From assembly GCA_036924285.1 (NCBI GenBank), contig JAYKYS010000010.1:2542001-2606000 (forward strand): a stretch of DNA of 64,000 bases, given 5' to 3'. Positions within the stretch are counted from its first letter, which is position 1; each line of letters starts with the position of its first letter. The notes beneath the pieces are model-generated. The model did not search any database, had not been told where the DNA came from, and saw only the letters and a list, made by a program, of their open reading frames with translations. The DNA comes from Asterella californica (Eukaryota > Streptophyta > Marchantiopsida > Marchantiales > Aytoniaceae). A program made the translations under genes and the position numbers. Of this stretch, positions 25,151 to 36,100 are shown in pieces.

Positions 25151-28100
25151 AACTGACTGCACATCAAACATGGTGTGTCTCGGATCAATCTCGATCTCAT
25201 GGGAGAGAACTCATAGCTAGAAAAAAAGACCATATCCAATCAAATGATACTCGTAGTAAAAAAATCTCAAATATATACCCTCATATATAGAACCTTAATC
25301 CTCTAGAGATAAAATATGCACTAAACGTAGCAAGAAAACTCTCAAAAGCTCTCAAAAACCTTAAGCAATCTATAACCCTAGAAAATCCAAAAGTATTTAA
25401 TACTCATTCATTTCTCCACAAAATGTAAAAATTCTAGAACTAAGAGAAGTAGAAACAAAAAGTGAAGAGGACTATGTAAGGAAAATCTGCACTAACCCAC
25501 CCCAACACACTCTAGCCTCTCAACCTACACTCTCTCTCTCCTCTCCTCTCTCCTCTCTCCTCTCACAGCTGCAAAAGCTCTAGATCTGTCAATCATGTGT
25601 GTGAGGATATCACAATGCAACGTAGAGAGATGTCTCATTAGCGGTTGCTGCAAAGATACTGCCGTCGTATGAACTTATGAACTCGACGTCGTGCTAATAG
25701 GAAACTTTAATGATGACGAGCCCAAGCAGTCTACAGAACCTGTCTAGCTCGAGAACATCAAATAAACGACAAACACAAGTCTAGATGTCACCTTAGTGTG
25801 AAGTCGATAGAATGATTTAGTATCGGTTTCTCCATGGAGTGAGCTCGAGTTTAGAAACTCCAACCTAGACTAGACGGGCATCTCCTCTTTTAGTGAGAGG
25901 GTTCGACACTCGAGACATCTACTGTCACGGCTTGCACAAGCACCTAAAATATATAAGACCATCCAAACCTTGGCTATAAGGGATTCTTGTAACTCATTTA
26001 CAATCTTTAAAAAATATTGTCGTAAATTGTATGTACTATCTCTGGAGATGATGTGTGAAGTTTATAGTCAATGGATGTATGAAGTGTATGCTTGTAAACG
26101 AGATTTCCTGAAAACAGTTGAAAATAAATGAATCGAAATAACAACATATTGTTTTACACTTATATTTTCTTATTTGCCTGTATTTTTTGTTAAGGGAAAA
26201 GGTTGAGTTGTCTTATTAGAAGGTCTCAAACATTGACTCTAATAAGTTTGTTCTTGGTCATAAAATTTATCTATGGTTACTATAACATCTGTAACATATT
26301 GCTGTTAAAAATTGGGCAGAAATAAACATGGCGTGTGTACTTTAATACTAATATTTATTATATTTTTATTTTATCTGCTGATGGAATAGAACGTGGGATA
26401 TGTTTGGTGTTTATTCTTCTAATCATCTTGATTTATGGAGCATATTAACAGATTATGATTTTGAGAAGCATCTATTAAAAGAAGAGTTTCCTCTAAGTGG
26501 ATATGTGGAAGGTAATATGCCTTCAGATGCCTTATTGGAGGTCTCAAACATCTACCGTAGACGATTACGCTCACATAGGATTTTTTATGATTACTAGGCT
26601 GTAAACTTAAAAGGATATTTCTGAATAATATGCATGCTAGATGCAGTTTTCGCGTTGGACAAAGAAAATGACAAACGTTTATTCTGGATGAATAATTCAG
26701 TGTTTTCATTCGTTTTCTGAATTCTGATTGTCATATTATTTATTATTGAATATATTTAGTGTGAAAAGAAATCCAGATTAAAAAATATCAAGATTAGTTT
26801 TTTACGTCTGTTTATTATTCATAAGCATCTATGTAATGGATTATAGAAATCTGAATATAGAGAAGATCAAGCATATCAAGAACTGATAACATGCGACGGG
26901 GTGCAATATTAGTATATAAACACAGAATATATTTATTTTATCAGCATACTGAAGTTAGTATTCGAGACTCGACGTCGTTAGGATCAAAATCATGTGGGAG
27001 AGTGGACTCTAATGACACTTAAATAAATCTCAGACGAAGCAAAGGTCTTTATAAAAAAATATTTTTATTCTTAAAATATCATTCATAAAAGACGACTAAT
27101 TCTTAGAGAAATAAAAAATATATCTTTGTAAATTAATGATCACTATACCCGTACATGAAGAGATCAGATTGAGTTTCTTCGCGGACTGGTATAGTGATGG
27201 GTTCTCAAGTCAAAATATTTCATCTCAAATAGCACCTGCATGCATGAATAAACCGGTGCTCTCTGAAAATTACATGCAAAACTTTTATTTCCGTGGTCAT
27301 AAACAGTAGGAAGTTTCAATACAAGAGCGTATTTATATCACTGTTTCCCATTTTGGTTATAATTATACACAAAATAGTCACAACCGCGAAGAGGTTTTAT
27401 TAATAGCATAGATCAATGCCGTGCATGTGTTGCAGACCCTGACATGCATTAGTTTCTCGCCATACCCCTTTTTTCGAAAAGGGGTTTTGCGATATATACA
27501 AAGGGTTTAATTTACCCCTAACTTTTCTTGATGAAAGGGGTAGGTGATAAATTACATTTTCTGATAGATTTGGCTCAAGATCAGAAATTCTGGAAAAAAA
27601 ACCTGAATCCACATCACTATATTCCGGAACTACTTACTATACCATAAATTTATCGCTGCAGCCGTAATTAATATGTATGTCATTAAAAGTTTATATTTTT
27701 AATTTTTTCTGAAATATCTGTCATGAATATATAGTTCTTATTATATTTAAAATTTATTATTCACTTTGTATGCAAAATGTGCACAACATTGTGTCTATGC
27801 GTTGTTATAAGTTGAATGTGGAAATTGATATGCATCCGAAGTGCTCTTTTGGCTGAGGGAAAGAAAACGACATACATCTAAACAAACTGTAAAATTTTCA
27901 TCAGAGATTGATTAAAAACTGATTTCAAAAATAAATAGTGAAAAATACATCGACAGTACTTACAAATAATACTTGTGTTTGTTTGGGTTCTGAAAAACAT
28001 GAAGGGGTGGATTTTTAGACAGTCAAAGTATTCTATATTTAAATGGTTAAATTTAAATAATTAAATTTAAATAGTTAAATTTAAATTTCACAATGCTTCA

Positions 28101-29036
28101 TTTGATTACATGTTGTCATTACAGTCACTGAAAACTCATAAGCAACACCCCGATTCAGTCTCTTTCTGATATTAATGCTTGTGATTTCCACGCGTAATCA
28201 TACTTTTAATTTCACAGCTTTTAATTTATAGACTTACAAATTGTAGCTGCAGATTCATGATCGTAGTTATTTAGTAATTATAAATACATCTTCTAAAATA
28301 ACACATATCCAGAGTACGAACAGAGTATTAACAAAGGAACAGAGTACCTAAACCATAATAGATAAAAAGATAACTGTTTTACTAGTATCTGCTTTACAGA
28401 GTAGCAAAGTTATAAGAGTTATAAATTGTAACAATTAACCAGGTAACCTTTATCAAGGGAAGACTGTGTTATATGGAAGATGTTTGAGAACAAGCATGAA
28501 GTAACAGTTCTTGTCATTTAACTCGAGACAACTGATTAATACATCAGCATTCGTTGTTGTCGGTCATTAATGTATAGTGATAATTACGAAAAACAATATA
28601 TTCAAGATAAAAAAGTGTTATACTGGAAGGAAAACCTACCTAAAGTAGATTGAATTATTATATTGATTTTGTAACATTTATCCCGCTTATTTTCTATTTT
28701 ATTTTTCATGTTTGAATTCAACAAAAGATACCTATAGTTTCTTATTGATCAAACTCCGAAGATAACTTCTTTTCCGGTGATAAGAAGTGACCGTTACCGA
28801 CTCTACCACTATAAGCAGGTTCTACTGTAGTCGGTTCGGCGATCGTCGCCAAACCGAACGAACTTTACCAAACTTGGTAAAGGTGATCCCGACGTCGACG
28901 GGACAACTGAATTGGGTGCTATACATCATTACGGAGGAGACATAGTCGCGGACCTCTGGCGAAATTTACGGGGGACGTCGCTAAAGTGCATTAAAGGAGC
29001 CGACCGTGGAACGACGTACTGTATAAACAAGAGAAT
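25151..29036. other. AT-rich non-coding interval
   Basis: No gene is seen. It includes a CT-rich low-complexity tract at about 25520-25577, the dispersed AT-rich repeat described next, and a 14-bp tandem array around 28036-28088 (about 3.7 units of AATTTAAATAATTA-like sequence). Confidence 0.45.
27827..28660. repeat. dispersed AT-rich repeat, copy A
   Basis: Starts with ATATGCATCCGAAGTGC and contains ACCTACCTAAAGTAGATT near 28637. The same two landmarks in the same order occur at 37902 and 38330, with a TTAAATTTAAA-rich segment between or near them. Ends were not defined. Confidence 0.45.
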
Positions 29037-29041
29037 ATTTA

Positions 29042-29631
29042 CAGAAATTGGCTTTATCACACCTCCAGTAGGTTCCGTGAGCTTGATCATACCCCTCTTA
29101 ACGATATATGGATTTATCACACCCATGACTGGCTATTGCTTGTAAAACCAGTCACTTTGTGATGTTACTCACATGTGAGACTGCACATATTAAAAGAATA
29201 AGAATATGGATAGTCTAATGTGTATTTAATGTTGAATATTTTAACTTACAGTGATATTTAGTCAAGGTTCAAAGTACTAAAATGATGAACCAAAAGATAA
29301 ATGACTGGTTCTACTGTCAATAACCAGTGGTCCTTTCTTTCCCTTGTGAGGCTTGATGGGGTCTTCTCATCCGTTTGCTATTCATTGGGTCGCGTTCTCT
29401 CCCAGTTGAACTTAGCTTGGATGCAATGGAGGCTACCGTAGCCTACAAAACTGAAGGTTACTGGTTCTGCGCAGGTGATCATGCAGGACTCCAGACACTT
29501 TTCCCTTGAATACAAGGCAAACACTTTTTCCTGTCAATAACCTTTCATAGGTATGATCAAACAACCAAACGTTGAAAGGAGTATGATCAAGCGAAACAAT
29601 CGTATTGGGGGTATGATCAAGTCAGTTTCTG
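29042..29631. mobile_element. 590-bp MITE-like DNA transposon
   Basis: Left end CAGAAATTGGCTTTATCACA. The right end reversed is CAGAAACTGACTTGATCATA. These are imperfect TIRs of about 27 bp. ATTTA lies directly outside both ends (29037-29041 and 29632-29636), a 5-bp target duplication. A motif of the type TTGATCATACC is iterated inside each end (near 29083 in + orientation; near 29553, 29585 and 29612 in - orientation). It has no transposase frame, so it is non-autonomous. A segment near 29332-29380 resembles the 3' tail of the 52-55 kb element. The superfamily is not assigned. Confidence 0.75.
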
Positions 29632-29636
29632 ATTTA

Positions 29637-30107
29637 TTTAGGCTTGGCTACGTACTGTACCTATATTAGATCTCGCCCCCTAAGTAAAAGATACGGCAAA
29701 GCGGACACAGTCCTTACGAAGGTTCTCCTGTAGGGTGTAAACTTTTGCGACTAGTTCTCGACCTCTAGCGGTCTGAGTTTAGACCGAAACTCACGGTACA
29801 CGTGCAGGGCAGACAGCCAGCAAGGGCACGGGTGGGCAAGGAAGATTGCGCGTCGTTCCTTCGATGAAGGGAACGAGGTCGATGACTCGGCGATGAATGG
29901 TGTATGGCTCGGGCTGGAGATGGGGGACCGGCGCCTGCTTTGGTTGTGGGCTCGGGCAAGGAGCGGGGACGCTGCTGGCAGGCTGGCCCTGTGTTTGAAC
30001 TTGAGAGGTCTCTTTTTCGGATCTCTCGGTCGCTCCTGCTGCGTCTTTGACAAAGTACCGCTGTAGGCAAGCAGCGAGGCAGAAAGGGCAGCAGGCAGGC
30101 AAGCGTT
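29637..30107. promoter_or_regulatory. upstream region of the ferredoxin-domain gene
   Basis: The GC content rises from about 29750 to the ATG at 30108, typical of a promoter/5' UTR. Long frames on the - strand here have simple biased composition and no domain, so I treat them as chance frames. No TATA box could be assigned. Confidence 0.3.
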
Positions 30108-33100
30108 ATGGAGAGTTTAGCAGCAGCAGGATCACCAGCAGTGTTGTCCTGGTCATTGTGGTCGTGCAAGCCTCGTATGCCTTCGAAGTGTTTGGGTTCG
30201 TCCTCTGTGAGTACCTGTCTCCAACATCATCTTGTCATTGATAGTTCGGCTGGTCGGTCGCGGGTTTCTTTATCAGTCCGGATATTCATCAGGATTCCTG
30301 GTCCGATGATAGTGATGGAAGGTCTTGTCGAGCCGCGGAGACGGACAGACTGATACGGCATGAAGGGGTTTGGTGTTTTATGGGTTTAGCTTATTGTCTT
30401 GAAAAGGGCAGGTTTTCCCTTATTTTGCCTTGGGGACTCTACCAGATGATAGGATGGCTTTGTGGGTTTATCTTTGTAGGAGACTTTAGTAGTGAGAGGA
30501 CGTTTTGACTGTAATCGAGAGGGAATTGCTGTTGCGGTGGTTTCTTTTCTTGATTAGTTTGAGGCTGGGGGGAGTTTTCTCTGTGTTTGTTTGAATCAAG
30601 ATTAGTTGTCGGTTGTGGCTGTGGGGAAGCAGAGTGGCTCTTGTGGATAGGCATCCTTCTATTGGACCGTCGATGGTGCGCATGGGACAGGTTGGTCATG
30701 TTCTGATTTATCCTCGTTCGTCTTGTGTCCTGGTTAATGCAGAAAGGTGAGCTCATCAAGTTTCCAGCTCAATGCTTGATTTTAGATTGCAGTAAGAACC
30801 ACCTGGTAGGTTACCCAGCAACTACGAATGTGCTGTACCCTTCTTCTCTCCCTCCTGTGTTAGCAGTTGGACGCTCTGATATGGATGAATGATATTCCAT
30901 GAGCTTATTTGACCTCTACTGCTGGGCTTGGATGAACCACTCGTCTAGAAAAGCTCGATTCAAGGACATCTCAGTAAGGTGCAATTGTTAGTATGCCCGT
31001 GAAAATTTAGGATTTGGAAGTAGCACTGAAATACTTGTGATCACTTCATCTTAGGAAGGATACGGTACACATTTCGGCAGCACAATTCTTGTATAGCAGT
31101 CACAATTCTTGTCTCGCCTGCTTGCGAACAGATTGGAGCTGAACCGGAGGCCGTTAGAAGAAAAGATGGAGTGAGCAGACAAGCGAGACGTTTGGTAATT
31201 CTACCAATGCCTTCCTGTAGTTTAAATCTCTGAATATGTGAACTTGGCCATACTTCTATCTGGGAAGGTCCGAGTAAATCCGATGGTGAATGCCTCTCTT
31301 ATTTCTTATCGTTTCTTGTCCTAGAATGCCGCCATATCAGGTCCATTTTCGAGTCCCAAAACTGGTACTCTTGGTGAGGATCGTTTCAAGGATGGAGCCG
31401 TTCCTGGTACCTATTGGAATGACAGGTACATTTTCCTCCTGGTTGGTACTCCGAGTCAAAGATACTTGTGCTTCCGCTCGAAAATCTAAGAGATCAGAAA
31501 GACTTCAAGACTAATACTTCCTCACATCAGTGCCCCACAACGAACATATTTATCCCCGGGATGAGCTCGAGAGGCACCTATCTGTCAGGAGGATGTCAAG
31601 ACACATCATAGCCTCTGCTCGTCTCACTGAATCGAGAGGGTCTCAGTCTAATCTCTAAGTCCGAAACTATTTATATTGCTTTCGTTAGGCCAGAGAGTGA
31701 GGCTGTTGAAGTACCCAAGAAAGGTGAGGATTTCTCCACTAATGAGTACACTCTCGTTAAATTCCACTCTGGAAACGAGACCGGTTCTGTAGTAATTACA
31801 GCGTCGCCGTTGACTGTTCAGACGCCCTCTCACTCATATAATGTCGTGCGTGATATATTATTTCTTGTCATTCGTCCGATATAATGTATCTGCTGTGTTG
31901 TTTTATTGCAGCCTTGACTTAGGAGAGAAGACAACCGTTTGTTTCAACACAGGCTCAAATAGAGTAAGGGTCATTATGATCTTTCTTTCCCATTGTTTCA
32001 AGTTTCTTTTTGTGGTGGTATGACAAGAAATCATGTGCATCAAAGGGTACATTCGTCCATTTTCTCTTGCTGTACATAGGGTTTCTCAACTGTTTGCTCA
32101 CAATAATTCAAGGTACCCACTGGTATATCCTCTCTGCTTCCTTACTGTCACCTCCCCGTTTGTGGGGAACCCGAGTTGAGTGGGTACCCCTGACAACTAA
32201 TTTTTACCTTAGTACTGTAACTTTGTATGAGGTCCTTGTAGAGGAGCTGTTTTTGTAATCAGGGATAACAAGACAACGGCTTGAACTCAAGGAGAATAAT
32301 CCATCGTTTCCACTGCCTTATTCTCTCTGCCTACTTATTTTAATCTACCTCTCTGGACCCTGGTTATATGGTGCACAGAGTCATTGATTTTCATCATGAC
32401 AACCTCCTTTCTGTTACTAGTTCCCGTTTGGGGGGTCATTTTTGGTGAGGAGTTGGACCTATAGCGCGGACCATCCGTAAGTTGGGGAATCACGGGTAAC
32501 TGTTGGAGGAAATTCCTTGATGCAGCCGATTACCTTACAACCAACCTAGCTTGATCAGGTATCGATGATGTGAGTGCTAAGCAGATTTTAAAGCTCTGTC
32601 GGACTTCTGCGCGCATATGCACCCACATCATTGAAGTAGATGAGTCATTCTAGGAACTCAACCATGCCTGTACGGTGGCCTGTGCAGGTAGTAGGCTGAG
32701 TGATTGTAATCGTTCAAAATGCTCCTCACAGTATCCGAGAAGGTGGGCCGCAATAGAGAGCTGAACAACGCTCAGCGGAAGTTGATTTGTCTTCATAAGG
32801 AGGCCACATCCATCACCAATCGGGAGTTGAGTCTATGGGCAACCGAAAAGTTCCAGTTTCCGGTGTCGGAGATGACCATCTCACGCACACTCAAAAGGAG
32901 AGATCAATGGATCTCAGACAAAGCATCACCCGATGGCAAACGTGCACGCAAACTTGTCTGCCCCGAAGTAGAAGAAGCCACTTATGCTTGGTTTCTTGCA
33001 ATGCAAGACAAGGGGGCCACTCTTACCGACGCGTTGGTGTGTGAAGCTGCCAAGCGCTTTTATTCAAGCCTTGAACATAATTCTGCTACAAAGCAACTTG

Positions 33101-36100
33101 TCTTTTCACATGGTTGGCTGGGACGTTTCAAAAAACGACACGGTATTAAAGGATATGTGAAGCATGGTGAGATTGTTCCACTTGAGACAAGGCAACAGAT
33201 GCCAGATCAGATTGATGCTATCAAAGCAATCTTATCTGATTTTGAGCCTGGAGATATCTTCAGTATGGAGGAGACGAGACTTGTCTACAGGCTGGAACCC
33301 AATAAAGCCCTAGCAGCCAAACGGACGAGTTTCCTCCAGAAGGCTAACGAGAGAATCACCGTCGCCCTCACAGCCAACATGGATGGAAGCGTCAAACTTC
33401 CCCCTCTGGTTATCAACAAATACTGCAAGCCTCACGCCTTCGTGTCAAGGAATATCTCCAACCCCGCTAATGTCGGCGTCCTTTGGCACGCGAATCGATT
33501 AGCATGGATGAGTATCACTATCTTCGAGAAATTCCTACAGGACTTTGAGAACAGAATGATGTTTGCAGGCAAGAAAAGAGTCTTGCTGCTTGTGGACTGT
33601 GCTCACAGCCATAAATTCGCCAACTTGGAGAAAGATTTGAAAATCACTGTCGTCAGATTTATCCCGAGTTCTTCTGGGCTTGGTCAACCGGGAGATAATG
33701 GACTGGTGAGTTGCTTCAAGGCTTACTACCGCACGCTCCTGCTCAAGCATCAGTCACACTCTCGTTCGATTGGGAAGGATGCCAGGATTGATGTATATAA
33801 TGCCGTTGTTCTTTTGGAGAAGGCATGGAGGACACATGTGACGCCAATTACCATCTCCAATTGCTGGAGATATACCGAACTGTGTAGGAAGAGATCGCAG
33901 CCTGTTATGCTCGAAAATCTCAATGGTTCTCCCGGGCACTGGCAACCGAGGTACTCTTTCGAATTGAATGAGCAACTCACGGAGATTTCTGAATTGCTGG
34001 AGCACTATGGAGACCAGTCAACTGGAATGGTTGCCGATATGTCTGCCCAGGAGTATGTCCACTTTGAGGAGCAAAATGGGTTTGCAACCTCCCGTGAGCC
34101 CAGCGAAGATGAAATTTGGGAAGCTTCGTTATCTACCGACGAGGTGGAGGAAGAAACTGATATGGATGGGCCAGTTGAGAATGTGCCACTCATCAGTTTC
34201 TCTTCAGTCCAAAGCTCCTTGGAGAACATCGCCATGTACTTACTCCAGCAGCAAGAAGATGTGACAGATCTGCTGCAGAAATTCAGAGTTGTAGATAGCA
34301 ATTTAGCCAGTCATCACAAAACAGTAGTTAGACAACGTGATATAACCCGACTCTATATTACGAATGGTTGAAGTAAAAAGTTCCAAAAAGTTCTTATAGA
34401 TGGCGCTCTCCTTGGAAACGCATGACTCTTCCTCTGGCTTAACCAATAAGATCCTGTGTTAGATACTCTGTTGGGACGCATTCTGTTGCACTGCAGTGGG
34501 TGGTTGGATTATCCTGGAAGAATGGAGTTCGTTCCCTTTTTTCAATATCTGAGCGTTTACTGTGTATATGCAGCAGTACTCTCTTACTAGCTGTGAGGCA
34601 CCACGGGTCACGTTAAGCGGTGCATATGTAGTGAAGGACGATTGATGGTTCAGTAGTTTATTCGATGGTACTGACTTCTTCCGCCGTGGGCGTTTCAATA
34701 ATGCTGCAGTTGCTTGGTTTGGCTGTGAAGGAAGCCTGAGCAAGCATGTTAGGATGGATTGTGCCTTCGCTTGTTGGAAGAGTAAACCCGCAATTCCATA
34801 CTTTTTACTTATATACGTTACTGAGTTTAAAGTTTTGGGTTGCCTCAGGTCTACCTGCGTAGCTTTTGCATCGCGGTGCTAACCACATGTAGTGGCACAT
34901 AATGTACCGAGAATCGCTATTCGGTTGTGCAAATCCAGTAAGGACTGAATCCTCTGACAGATGCGTGCTGTTTGTGCAGAATCATCACTAAGGTGGGAAG
35001 TTTGGGTGTAATAATGTGCCTGTTTCTGCATATCTCTAGTATGGACGAATATATATCTTTTGGATCAGGAACACTAGAATGCAAGAAAAATGATAATCTT
35101 CTTGCATATGCTTCTTAGGGCGTATTTACCTCTGACTAGATAGCGATCCTTGACAAAATCTGCCATTCTCGACGCATGAATATATGCTTCTTAGCATATA
35201 TTCATACGTTCTGTTCTGTTCGCCGGTAGGTAACCCATTTTAAAGTGTCACTGAGGTGACATTTTGAAGTGTCACAGTGGCAATGAATGGCACCAACGTA
35301 GTCACACTGAGTGGTTTCTTCAGCTGCGTGGTTTGGCAGTTGCAGTTGGGGTAATAGTGAGGGCTTTTCAGGCATTGTGATCAATTTACAACCAAAACGT
35401 CCGAAGGACAGTTCTGGAGCTGGTAGCGGAAAGAAATCCATCAATTGCGCACCCGTAAAAGATTACCAAACCATTGAAACTCACGGTCAGTCAGAACGGA
35501 GAGATATTGAGAATGCTCCTCCACTTGGAACTATTTAACGCTCCATTCTGATTGTACGTATGACCTCCGAACCCATCTCACACCCGGTTGGAAATGGAGA
35601 CCGAAGGTGATGAGTTTGCTGGATTGTTTACCTGACCGTAGAAGACAGTAAAGTCGTCGGTTGGTCTTTTTGAATTGTGGATTGTTGTCTTTGGAGGTCG
35701 TGGAAGTGCTCAGAGCCTCACACGTTTCATACCGCTAACTGCTTGTCCAGTATCTGATTATTCCATCGATATGTCTTGTACTTGTTGATCCAGTTCGCTT
35801 CTCATCTGCTAGCATCAACGCACCTCACTACGAATCATTCCATAACCATCGCCATTATTGCGGAGGTTTAGGATATGATGTATGACCTAGATATTGTTTG
35901 TCTTGTTTTTGAGGCCTCTTTCGCTGTGGAGCTTATGACCTAGCTATTGTTGTGTGGTTGTCTGAACTATTGGAAGCCTGCGGAATCCGGCAGTCACTTC
36001 ACAATGGCTCTGTGAGTTCTCACTGTTCAGGGATGGTCGTCAAGGCATCGAACTACAAAATAATGAATGACGTCACCTGTGTTGCAGGTGAGTGTGCAAT

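Noticed and set aside
29751..30169. Overlapping - strand frames of 100-134 codons upstream of the ferredoxin gene
   Set aside because: Ser/Pro/Arg-biased, in all three frames at once, no domain; typical of a GC-rich promoter/5' UTR.
32112..34800. Terminal inverted repeats for the Tigger-like element
   Set aside because: The inverted GGTACCCACT pair is wholly upstream of the ORF; no matching terminus or TA duplication was found downstream.
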